Position numbers and translations under genes: made by a program | Assembly (NCBI GenBank): GCA_029817715.1 | Contig: JARUPY010000397.1 | Coordinates: 4,774,001 to 4,838,000, forward strand | Source: Melastoma dodecandrum | Lineage: Eukaryota; Streptophyta; Magnoliopsida; Myrtales; Melastomataceae | DNA: 64,000 bases | Direction: 5' to 3' | Notes under the pieces: generated by a model | Seen by the model: only the letters and a program-made list of their open reading frames with translations | Told to the model about the DNA's origin: nothing | Database searches by the model: none | Part shown: positions 37,494 through 48,619 of the stretch, in pieces | Numbering within the stretch: the stretch's first letter is position 1 | Layout of the letters: every line of letters begins with the position of its first letter

Positions 37494-39119
37494 ATTAAAA
37501 AAAATACCACCGGTGGCTTGTGACTTTTTCTTTCTCCTTTCTTTATGAAAGTATTGTTGGATCCAATGATAATAAGTTTTATTATTATTATTATTATGTG
37601 GAGGAAGAAGACTAGTCATTTGTCGAAACCCAGTGCTACATATTTAAAAGCTGCAATTTTTAAGTACTAATTAGGTCATCCGTGATCATCATAATGGATA
37701 GTTTATTTTAAGTCAATTCCTTTTTTATAAACAACAATGTAAAAGGACAAGAGGGATGGCGCCCTTGTTCAGGGTGTGTGCCCGCGCATAGTCCAATCCC
37801 ATACTTTTGGGTGAATCTACCCTATCCTACTAGGCCAGGTGGTGTTTCCACTTAATGTTCGGTACCTATATGCCGCAAAAGTAGCCTTAGACAAAAAGTG
37901 GCCCAAGGTACGAGCCGTAGTCGAGCCGCCAAAATTGTGTCACACTCGATTAGGCCTAAACAGACCAACTATCAATCTTTAGCCCTTGTTGCGCCCTCGC
38001 TATTAATCTTGAAACTTTCAGAATACGTGTTAAAAATGAAATATGAAGTATGTTATTAATTCACTTTCAATGACATTTCCTTACCTAAACTACCAAACAT
38101 GCCATGTGGAGTAGTTAGGTTGTACTTTTTCAGTCACTGACTTACCGGATTCTGCTTTGGTGGAGCATTCATCCTAAAGGATCTCCATGTGCGTGTTATC
38201 GTGCAGCTTTCCGGTTATAATAGTCGTCATGGCAGATTAGCTCTTTGCTGCCCATGTTTCATAGCTGTCCTAGCCTTCCTTGTGCAAAGGGCAGGCGCTT
38301 TCCGGTACTGGAACCTTTTAGTACCCGCACCACAAAAATAATCAATTGAATAACATTTTGAAGTTGATGAATGAACAATGGGAAGAGATGAATGCTCCAA
38401 CTTTGACGGCGTATTTATCCAACGAGTTTTTACAAAGGAGATAATTATGATCTCTTCATGGAGTAGGCTAGACAACACGTACATAAAAGAGGATTCTTAG
38501 CAACAAAATTCTCCTATGATAAAAGCTGTTCTACGCGGAGATTGGGGGAAAATATATCCATCAAATCTTACCGAGAAAATTGGATATCTACGTATATGGA
38601 TTAGGATTAGGAGAGGATCGACAACAAAATTGATGAGTAGATACATGTAATGTTGGTATTATATTTACTACATGTTTCATATCAGAACTCCATGTGGACA
38701 TTCTTGTACGGGAGAAACGGGATAATGTAGGTATGCCCTTTTACCTAAAGATTGATTGATAAAGGCAGTAAGGCAACCAAGACGAATGCATTAACAATAA
38801 AGTGATGGCTGGGAAGGATGAAGTGGTACGAGCATTAGTGGAGTAATTTACTGTCTTCAGAAAAGTGGGATAACGAGAAGTGACTAGACTTGTCGGAGAA
38901 ATTTATAGTTAGTTTCGAGGACAAACTAACATATAGAATGGATCAGGGGACCACTCATGGGACGTTCGATGAACGGTTAATATAACAAACTTTCACTACA
39001 ACAAGAGAAGGTAAAATACATAAACAGCTGCAGACAATCCCCATTACTGTAACATCATAGTTATCGTTTCGATGATGTCCCTGGACTGGAGGAGCAGCGT
39101 AGGCTCTTCCGTTTCATTG
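37494..39119. other. Intergenic region, no supported gene
   Basis: An ATT microsatellite lies near 37579-37596. The rest has short frames without domains. A minus frame at 38484-38227 (85 codons) is not recognised. Confidence 0.4.
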
Positions 39120-40177
39120 CTAGTTCTTCCGGATCTCGTAATTGAAACTGGAATCCATGTAACACCTCCCTTCTTCATCCACGAGCTGTCAAAAGATATT
39201 TTAGCGAATACCAGCCGGTGAGTTAACCATCGTGGGGTGTGCGCGCTAAATGGAACGGATGGACAAAAAAACCTTCGTTCTGATGAAGTAGGATCCCCTT
39301 ATCAGTATCCCGCGAGGGACCGTCTCCTCTGGCAAGTCGTAGGTGTACGCCTCCTCCCTCGGGCCGAAACTCCCCATCGGTATCTTTTTGTTTTGAACTG
39401 CCTCCCACCAAAATCCAAGCACAAATTTGTCCATAAACGCAACCTCTCAGTCTCGAAAATCGATAGAAAATGGGAGGACAAGTGTTTGTTTGCTACCCCT
39501 AATACCAGCCTTCCAGACAGTATATGTGTACTTGAGGCCAGGGACGGTGCCGTTGGAGACGAGGAAGGTGAACCTAGTTTGGCAGCTGCTCCCTTCCTCG
39601 AGCGAAATCAGGCGCCGGGATTCGGCGGAGTCCCCGTCACGGATGGGCAGCATTTGGTCTGGACGCCCTGGGGACAGGACTGAGACACTCAGTATCTTCA
39701 CCTCTGCCTCCCTTCCCACCTCTGATCATATCTTCCCAATCACATGAACTGATGAAGGATTCAAAATCCGAAAGTACCGAGACATAAATGAAGACATGGG
39801 AAAGGGCAGAATACCTTGACGTCCGATGGCAGAGACATCAGACATTCCTGGGATTTGTTCCTTCGATCTCTTCAGACTCCAATTGTCCTGACCACGAGGA
39901 AAGTCCGAGGTCTTTGACAAGAGATGGAGAACCAAGCTAGTCGTACCAAATTACTCTATCACTGATCTGGGCTTACCTTTAGCTGATCGGAATGTTCTTG
40001 GAGACAGAATTGTGACCCAGGATCCTGTTCGGGGCCATCTCCTTCTCCTCGAGTAGCAGTTTCACCCTCGAAATCTCCTTTGTGGTGGCGCTTAGTTTCT
40101 GCATTATCAACAACATTGCTCAGGAAAGCAGCAGCTATGTCTTTGGATTCTGGGTAAGTTCCGGGGACGGTCGACAT
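39120..40177 (-). CDS. Rho GDP-dissociation inhibitor (RhoGDI)
   Basis: RhoGDIs extract prenylated ROP/RAC GTPases from membranes and hold them in the GDP state in the cytosol. Five exons in phase (40177-39977, 39887-39815, 39721-39506, 39397-39273, 39185-39120) give 226 residues. The acidic, divergent N-terminal 50 or so residues are followed by the switch-binding arm (GSQFCLQEHSDQLK, then DNWSLKRSKEQIPGM). The immunoglobulin-like domain comes next: EVKILSVSVLSPGRPD, FTFLVSNGTVPGLKYTYTVW, FGPREEAYTYDLPEETVPRG, IRGSYFIRTK and CYMDSSFNYEIRKN at the end. The internal segment RLISLEEGSSCQTRFTF is family-typical. The start ATG is 199 bp from the stop of the ABC1K gene on the same strand, so its promoter overlaps that gene's 3' region. 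Confidence 0.93.
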
Positions 40178-40376
40178 TATGCCGTGGATATGGATGGATC
40201 ATGGTTGGGTGGGTTGGTGTTGCTTTAATAGAAACAAGGGACTTGTGTGATGATCTCTAGGTAAGATTCAAACAAGGAAAAAAATGTCGAAGTAAACAAT
40301 ATACATAATCCTACAAATCGCTAATTGATATTATTCTAGGATTGATCAAACTTAAAGCAATCTCGTCTTCGCTGAA

Positions 40377-43300
40377 TCAAATCATCTTCTCGAATTTGTC
40401 AAGCTTCTTCACCCTCTGCATCGACCTCAGGAACAACGCAAAGAACACTCCTGCAACCACATCAAAATTCACCAACAAATAACGCATGAAAAGGGCTGCG
40501 TATTTTAGCACAAGGGACGGATTAGTGGCTGCATTTTCAAACCTGCTCCGATGAACGATCCGTTCGCAATGGCCTGACTTCCCTGACTGCTCAACGTGAC
40601 CCCGAGGTTAAGCAGAGTTCCACAGAAGACCGTGTATATGGTTGCCGTCTGCAGTATTGTCGCCTTCCTAGCGGCTCTTTCGGACTGGATAACAAAATTC
40701 TTTTTAGGGCCCAGTCGAGTTTGGTGGAAAATGGGAGATTCTTTTAATCGAAAGTAGGTAGGAGTACCTCGAGCACTCTGACACGAAGTTTCAGATCACC
40801 GGCCTCGAGTTCATTCACGAACTCCTCTATCCTCTGAACTCTTGAAGGCATCGTCATCGTGTTGTTTCTTGCCTGGACAGTCCAAAGCATATGGACACAG
40901 AAAATCAGTAATGCTTAAGGCAAGATACCGATGATTCCGAGTGAACTAAAAGAAAGGCACCGTCCATACATTGTCTGCTTGTTTCCTTATCTCTTCCACG
41001 AGTCGTGTCCCTGAATGCTGTTGTTGTCTCAAATCCAGAAGCTCCTGAAAGAGGATAAGGCCTGGAAAAAATCAGCATCTCGGCCTCATTTCTTATTCGA
41101 CAGCTGAATTTCAAAAAGTTTTAAATGTCGAATAGACTGCAAGGTAAGAAGCAGAACCTGAGCATATGGCGCGGCTATCTTGGCAAATGAAAAGTCGGGG
41201 TCAAGAATGTATCCGATCCCTGCAAAATGACCAGTGAAGATGACATACTGTATTACTGGAAATCGATTAAAGCTTTATACAAAACAGCTCATTAAGATAG
41301 AAAGAACACCTTCAAGGGTCGAGAATGCCCTTATCACAAAGGTAAAGGTGGACGGGAATCTGAACGGCTGATCTTGAGCTATCGCAAACAAATCCTGCCA
41401 TTTCACGTGCATGCCACAACTAGTTTCGCCATAAAGTCACATTCTGTTGATCTTTAACAGGGTCCAAGCTGGTTGTTACCTCTCCAATCGCGGAAAGTGT
41501 CTGCTGTTGATCAGGTCTTTGGTTTAATAAGTTGTCAAGGAAGAACTGCACTGATCTCCTCACCTGAACGTACCCCACAATGATAAATGCTGTTGGAACA
41601 ATCATTTTGTAAAACCTGTAAGCAAATTTCGAGGATGCATGCTACCGGGGAAAGATCTCCTGATGGCAGGAGTGCTCCGAGATCTATTAAACTTTGCATA
41701 ACCTGGATTGACAAATGAAAGGTTTGTACATGCTGTTGTAGAACAGCAGATTTCCGGAAAATGGCATGTCAAAATTGCAGGAGGATCGTTCGTACAGCAG
41801 GAAACGTCTACCTTTTTGGCATCTTTCTCATAGACAGCATAGAATAGTTGGAGCAATCTCTCCCGGGTGAAAGACTTGATCTCTCCCATCATACCGAAAT
41901 CATAGTATATGATTGCTTCGTCTGTGTCAATAGCTAGGTTTCCAGGGTGAGGATCAGCATGAAAGAACCCAGTCTTCAATATCTGTGTCGATGCACATTT
42001 AACCAGTCAACTCAGAGGCGCAGAGGATGGGCATCATACAAGAATGGGCATCAGTTTATCGCAATCAACTTCGAGCCGCTGTACTTCATTACCTGGATCA
42101 AGTAGGCCTCAATGGCGTGAGATGAGATTCTAGACCGGTCAAAACCACATGAGTCTAGCACATTCAGTTTATCAATTTTGACGCCTGGCACCAAGAGGAA
42201 AATTTACTAAATGGTCTGTGGTGCATTGCTTTCTGTAGCATTAGTATCAAGCGATACAAACCTGGTACGTACTCCAGCGTTAACACCTTCATCGCAGTGT
42301 AGTCCCAGTAAACCAGCTGATGAGGAAATCGAAGAAGAATAATCATCAGTCTCATTTATAGAGTAATACAACTATTTACGGCTGCTAGAGCACATACTGG
42401 CACTCGGACCCACTTCACATTCCGAAAATCACGGCGGAATCTGTCCGCATTCTTGCCTTCGTTGACGTAATCAATTTCTTGATACAAAATCCTGAATGCA
42501 TCACATCAAACGTGTGGCTTCATACAAAAGTCCTTCGTAACAGGACACCAGCTGTCTAATCTTTAATGCTTCCAGGGGATGCATTGCAAAGTGGGGAATA
42601 CATAGATCATTTTAGAAGGGTTCTTTAACTTACGTCGAACATTCTTCATATATTCCGACCCAATCTCTAGTCGGGCCCCCAAGAGTCTCGCTCCTCTGCA
42701 AGTACTCGGCAATAAGCTTCATATTGCCTAATAAATAGATGAAAGCGTGAGTTACAACCATTCCAAGCTGTCTGTAAAACTGCCAAGTTAAAAACACACT
42801 TCTGATCCAATGCGTTCGAGATTCTGACTGGGAACACGTCAATCTCACGGTACTGCTAGCAAAGGGAAACTCACTCATGTCGATGTCAAAAAGTTTCTTC
42901 AAACCAGGTCTCTGGACTTTCACGACCACTTTCTCCCCGTTATGCAAGATTGCACGGTGAACCTGTGAGACCTTTGCAATATCACATGACAAAATCGCTG
43001 GGAGAAGAAAGATGTAGGACAAGCACACAAACTAGCAAGCTTGTAAGGATCCCAGTATGATCAGACAGATCCTAATGTTAACAAGCCGATCCTACTCTAC
43101 TTGAACCTATGATCCCAGCTTGGAACCATTACAGCAAGATTCTGTTGCTGACAACCTTAAAATCTACATTGACATATATCATCTTCAATGTTGTGGCGAT
43201 CAAATGCGTTTATCTGCACATGTCATAGCTTTGAAAGTGTAGTTCTTAATCAAGTCTCATTTCGTTCAGCGAGGGAAAGTACAAACAATAATATCAACAA

Positions 43301-44364
43301 ATCCATAGAGCATACTGTAGATAGTTACGCTGTGGAGGAACATAACATAGAATAGTAAAACACCTGACCAAGACTAGCAGCAGCAATCGGCCTATCCTCA
43401 AACTCCTTGAATAGAACATCTACAGGAGCTCCGAGTTCGTTTTCAATAAAGGCTCTGGCTTTATCGGATGAGAACGAGGGGACACTGTCCTGAATGGTAA
43501 CACGATTAACGCAATTTGGATCAACCAAGTAAAATGCTTGAATCGCAGTTACTGCATTAGTTAGATGTTAATATCTCGTTATACAGCAGTGGTATACCTG
43601 TAATTTGGCGAGCTCATCGACAAACTCTTGTGGGAACAAATCAGATCTGGTTGAAGATAATTGCCCGAGTTTTATGAAGGTCGGTCCAAGCTGCAGTACC
43701 CGTTCCCGTAGCCAGGAGGCGGTTCTCCTCCGTCGAACTTTCTGCATCATGAAATGTAATAAACCATGCGGTCTTGCTTCCCAGACTCTATAAAATCGAA
43801 GCAACTAGCCCAGGACCACACCTGCTTGTCCTCCCTGAAGCCTCCTGGGTACGCCCATTTGGCATTGTCCAACAAAACACGAATCCGCAGCAAAATCACA
43901 GAGAACCAAACATCAATGCTCCTCTGCAGGGAACTATAGTTGTCCTTTGCCCAACTGAATCCCTCGTCAGAAGGCAGAACCTTCAGTTCTTCCAAGGGAG
44001 GCAAACCGTCATCAATCCCATTAATCTGAAACACCGAGGGGGAGGTAGGTTCCCGCTCGACTATGCCCGTGCCGTTGACAACCCGCTGCAAACCATTAAC
44101 GATCTCCAGTTTATCTGCCGATGGGGGTCTCCTCTTCATCACCTCGCTAGCAGGCACCATCTTAACCGCTCTCCCATTGGTGCCCAACTTGTCGGGCGAA
44201 CCGGCCCGTCTCATCCTCACCAGCAAGCCCTTGGACTTATGCCAAGGATCGGCGCAAGTCCTACGTCGTGGCCCCTTGAATTCGGCAGGAACCGAGGACG
44301 AAACAGAGAACGAGAACCCGAGCCCGTGGCCGTAACAGCTCTGCGAGGACAGTACAGCCGCCAT
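40377..44364 (-). CDS. ABC1K/UbiB atypical kinase, chloroplast type
   Basis: Seventeen exons in phase give 696 residues: 44364-43822, 43741-43598, 43489-43364, 42962-42875, 42727-42634, 42491-42398, 42316-42262, 42184-42093, 41982-41812, 41702-41646, 41563-41480, 41394-41310, 41219-41158, 41044-40970, 40872-40768, 40684-40543, 40450-40377. The Ser-rich N-terminus ([14 protein letters not shown]) looks like a plastid transit peptide. Kinase features are the family KxGQ motif ([16 protein letters not shown]), the Ala-rich loop (AAASLGQV), the ATP Lys (VVVKVQRPG), the catalytic HADPHPGN and the metal-binding DFGMMG. A hydrophobic C-terminal stretch with [16 protein letters not shown] follows. 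Such proteins sit in plastoglobules or thylakoids and regulate prenylquinone and tocopherol metabolism. From memory the N-terminus is closest to ABC1K3, but I could not check. Confidence 0.93.
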
Positions 44365-44369
44365 GAAGA

Positions 44370-45540
44370 ACAGTCCCACCAATTAATCACTTTTTACCTG
44401 GGACGAAAAAGAAACCGGGTGGTCATTCAACGACATAGCAGATCTAAAACATCCGACATCATTCATTCATAATGATTCACTCACGTATGTTGGGGTCCAA
44501 TCGGGAAGACAAAATGGTGGAAAGGGAAAGTTCCTCCACGAAGGTAAGTACGACCAGGAAAGGGAAAGTTCCTCCACGACACCCACACCTCACTATCTAA
44601 TACAATTTTTATATATACATATATTGTTGACTCTTTATGATGTGACATAATTATTGATTTCTCCTTAATTGTATATTATAAACAAATCACGTTTTTATTT
44701 TTTTACTCATTGCTGTTTATTCTATTTTTCCTAACCATTAATGTTACTCTTGTTAGATCACTTCGTTTTGTTATAATCGTAAAAGTCGTTATACAGCTAC
44801 CAACGCCAAATTGTTATAAAAATTCGGACGGTGTAAAATAGGATGATTTTGTAAAAAATGGAATAAGTGAGATGATTTTGGAATAATTATGTATTTTTAT
44901 TTTCAACAAAAAGTTTGGGATGATTTCGTAGAAAATGGGACAAGTGGTTTTTTATTGGTTTGGGTGTACTGAAATAGCCAAAGTCCCTCCTTTCTGTAGG
45001 TATGAATGACTCACGAGGACTCCTCAAAGTTTTTGTTTTTATTTTTCCTCGGAATCAACCAAGCCTTTTTTTCCAATAAGTTAATATATTCCGGAGCCCA
45101 ACTTCGGAATAAGTGGGCTCGACTGATGACTCCACCCCTGAAGGGAAATAGTTTAATAGTGTTTTGGTTTATCAGAATGGATGATCATTTCTCCTGCATT
45201 TTTACCTCTCTTCCCTGTGATTTACATGAAAGAGGTGGTTCTTCCTCCCGCGTTTGTGTGCCGAAAACGAGGCCAGCGAGTCGAGCGATGTGATTTGAGA
45301 TTGTCTCGTGCGGTGTCAGGGTGCGGCGAGAGAAGTTAGAGAGGAGTTCGTAATTAAAGCAGCCGATGCAATGGAGAACAGCGGTGTTGCTAAGCGATGA
45401 TATGTGGAAGCCGAGCCATGTGAATTAATACAATTAATGCATAAACAAGCACACAAGTATCGTGTCTGAGTCCCCGACAGCCCAATTTTTGATACAAAAC
45501 CGAAGCAATACCCCCAAACCACACAAATTTCCTTTTACAT
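44370..45540. other. Intergenic region between FLA and ABC1K genes
   Basis: This region contains the 5' flank of the ABC1K gene and the 3' flank of the FLA gene. A 23-bp direct repeat (GGAAAGGGAAAGTTCCTCCA core) occurs at about 44518-44540 and 44559-44581. No other gene is seen. Confidence 0.5.
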
Positions 45541-46837
45541 TCACACAACCACCACCGACAAAACCAAACCAAGCATCACTCCCAAGCCCAACCTCACGTC
45601 CCTCGGCCCCACCACTCCTGCATCATTCGCGCTGTCCGCAGTCACGTCCGCCGCATCGCCCTCGGGGGAATCAGCCACCGGCCCATCAGCCTCCTTGGTG
45701 CTCTTCCCCTTGCTGGCCTTTGGCGAGGCTGCGGCTGCTTCCGTGGCCTTGAACAGCTCCCTCGGCTGCAGCACCTTGTCGATCTTGTAGATGACTAATG
45801 GGTCCTCGTCGATGACTGTCCCTGTGATCTTCACCGTTACCACCTTGGTCTCGAGCGTCACTACCTCCCCGTCGTTCTGAACAGTGAAGTCATACTTGTT
45901 TACCCCGTTGGTCGCCAGGGTGTTCATCAACCCGTTGTTTGACCTCAGCATCTGCATGGACTGGTAGACCGGGACACCGTGGTAGAGCAGAAGCGACAAC
46001 TTCTGGGATTTTGTCAGGTTCTTGTACTTGGGAGCGAAGGCGCTGAGAGTCGTGTCGCCAGGGCAGAACACGGTCAGGCCGCCTTCGATATTCTCCTCAA
46101 ACGTCTTGTCCGCTGCCGATTCCACGATGAGGTTTGCGAAAGCCTCGCACCCCTGCTTCCTGAGGATTGTGGTCAGGTTGAAGTCGCTCGGCCCTGGCAT
46201 TGGTGCCTCTGCTTCCGGGGAGCTCAAGGCCTTACCGAGGCAATCAATAAACCAAACTTAGATTTCGACCCAAACCCGATTCCACATAAGATGCAAATGT
46301 CGAGATCAGTACCTTGCTGATCTGCAGGACAGAAATGTTGTAAGGGATCTCAGCGATCGACTTGACGAAAACAGAGTCGAGGGTCCCTCCATTGTCCTCG
46401 GCACCGAACCCGACCTTCCCGCCCTTAAGGTCTGTAATGTTAACGTATCCCGAGGTACCTGGGGCTGCACCCGTGGCCTGAAACATGGTGGAGGTGAGGG
46501 TAGTCCCGTCGCCGATCTGATGGAGCTTCTTGGTGCCAAAGTAGTCCACGAGTACATGGAGCGAAAGCAGGTTCTTCAGGGAACCGATGGAGAGGTGCTT
46601 GTCGAGGATGGCGGACATCGCAGAGTTGTCGAGGGCAAGCACGGTGATGGTGAGCCTGCTGTTTATCTCGCTGGCAAGGTGGGTAACAGTGAGGTAGTGG
46701 TTGAACGTGGAGAACTGAGGGTGTTTGGCGAGGATACGCGTGATGTTATGGGCATGGGTGGCGGGCACAGCCACAAGGAGGAGCACGAGGAGGGACAAAC
46801 CAAGAGACACGGCGGGAAGAGGCTGCACTGGCTTCAT
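45541..46837 (-). CDS. Fasciclin-like arabinogalactan protein, two fasciclin domains
   Basis: Two exons, 46837-46313 and 46230-45541, give 404 residues. The start ATG at 46837 was chosen because it opens a signal peptide (MKPVQPLPAVSLG, then a Leu/Val-rich core ending ATHA). Fasciclin domain 1 contains THLASEINSRLTITVLALDN and LHVLVDYFGTKKLHQI. The linker SSPEAEAPMPGPSD is the AG-glycan type. Fasciclin domain 2 contains NLTTILRKQGCEAFANLI, LTVFCPGDTTLSAFAPKYKN, LLYHGVPVYQSMQMLRSNN and VIYKIDKVLQPRELF. A low-complexity Ala/Ser/Asp stretch and a C-terminal hydrophobic tail (LGLGVMLGLVLSVVVV) predict a GPI anchor, so the product should sit at the plasma membrane or wall. Several NxS/T sites are present. 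The acceptor (GTAAG/GCC at 46231) is the only in-phase choice that I found. Confidence 0.93.
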
Positions 46838-46899
46838 TACGGTGGAGGGAAGTTGGGAGTTAGGTTGCGGTGTAATGGTTTTGCTTGTATTTATCACTG

Positions 46900-48044
46900 A
46901 AAATTCAACTAAGAATTTTAACCTTCGAGTAAAAGCATCAATAAGACATCGGTTGAATAGGAGGTAAGAAGAGCAAGTGGATTCTGTTCAAATCTAGGAT
47001 GCCCACAAGCCCTCACTTTCTGTGGTCACATGGTAAAACCTTCCGTTTCGGACAAAATATGACGTCACCAAATAATAAAGATCTGAAGAATGTGAAATGG
47101 GGCAATTTTGAAGGGGGGTTACAATTGTGAAATGTAGGGTTTGTCTCTGAATTAGGGCAAAGTATCACTTGGTTCACAAGTTGGGTGTTTGTCACATGAT
47201 CTCTTCAGTCGTCCACTTGGGGAAACAAAGGCTGACGAAAGTTGCTCCTTTTTAAAATCCAAATTATCATCCCTTCTGTTCCAACTTAACTTGAGTGACA
47301 GACAATCCCTCCTAATTCCTGGATCTTTTTGTCTCTGAGGAATAATGCCAACCCAATTCAACAAGTTCCAGATATCATCATCCCAACGAGTATGTCCATC
47401 TTCATCCTTGGATGTGGTTTGATTCTCAAGCCTTTGGGCAGAATTAAACAAATTAAGAGTACCCGCCGGCATTAGATTACTCTTTTTTGTTCTTGTTAAA
47501 AGATAAGAAATGGCTTGTCTTGTTAAATGTGGTGAGATGTTGGCCTTCCAACTTTCCCAATTATTTCATCGAGTGAATTCATTGACACGTCTTAAGTGGG
47601 GGCCATGCAAAGGTGTCGGTCGCTAGGAAATGTTATATAAGAAAAAACCTTAAACGACAACAAGTTGGTTCAAATATTTTGGCATCCGATCCCCCTTAAG
47701 CGAGTGGCTTCAGATTCGAGCCTCACGATGGATGATGATAAAACTGGTGCTGTGGGAGTAATAGCTCTTTCATGGGGCCACCCAGTTCGACATTGCCATC
47801 TAGAGAAGAGGGCTTCGTGTCGGTGTCAGGAGCCCATGGCCATGTACAGCCACGGAGCCCGCGGGGGGGGGGGCTTCTTGTCGGGGTCCGGTGTCATCCA
47901 CCTGGCTGGCTGGCTGCCCCTGGGATGGCGTGGAAGCCCACATCTACATCGACTTTAAACTTACAACCCCCAACGACTTACCCGGGCTTAACTGTCACCC
48001 ATTTCACTCTTAAAACGACTAGTAGGTATATATGGTATATTTTT
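46900..48044. other. Intergenic region, no supported gene
   Basis: Short frames only. A G-run lies near 47862-47875. A GATTCGAGCC box near 47711 resembles a pol III B box but no full tRNA or SINE could be drawn. Confidence 0.35.
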
Positions 48045-48619
48045 GGGTATTAGGTATCAGAGTCATGTTTTTCGTTCTAGGAGGAGATGAAAGCCGGTTT
48101 CTCTTCTTTTATGTAAGGTGGTGATTTGTGGGAAGTATTGGAAGATGATGAAGAGTCTCACTCTTCCACAATCCTACTATAACCAGATTTATGGAAAGTA
48201 GTGGATGGTGATTATGAACCATATTGCCCGACAATTCTACAGATATAATGAACTAACAGAAAGAGGTCAGAAGGTTCGGGCAGGTACTGCTGAACAGAGA
48301 AGATAAAAGAAAATAGAAGAAGATTGAAGATCCCGCAGCAAAAAGAGATTGATATTATTACTTAGATTTTTGTTAGAAATAATATTATATCTTTGGTTAT
48401 TTAAGATTTTATTTAGATTTTATCTGATTTCTTAATATTTCTTTTAGCCCTTATAAATAGGGTAAGGATTGTCCTCGAAAGAAAACCAACCATGCATTTT
48501 GATTTCGTTCAATAAAATTAAAGAGAGTTTTGCTCTCGAGTTTTCGCTGTGAAGTTTGTTCCCAACACTGGGAACACATACCCTTATCCAAAAATATACA
48601 AGTGGTTTTTGCTTCCACA
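48045..48619 (+). mobile_element. LTR-retroelement remnant (primer-site-like motif, LTR-like end)
   Basis: TAGGTATCAGAGTCATG at about 48050-48066 resembles a tRNA-Met primer site. From 48371 (TGTTAGAAATAATATT) to about 48619 (GCTTCCACA) the sequence has TG...CA ends, a TATAAATAG (near 48456) and an AATAAA (near 48510), as in an LTR. The DNA between could be a worn gag piece. No second LTR or target duplication was found. Confidence 0.4.

Noticed and set aside
44365..44382. Upstream start adding MVGLFF to the ABC1K protein
   Set aside because: The codon at 44382 is TTG; the first ATG in frame is at 44364 and opens a transit-like peptide.
46838..46897. Longer FLA N-terminus starting at 46897
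   Set aside because: It would bury the clear signal peptide that starts at 46837.
47690..47730. tRNA or SINE from the GATTCGAGCC box
   Set aside because: No matching A box or cloverleaf stems can be drawn.
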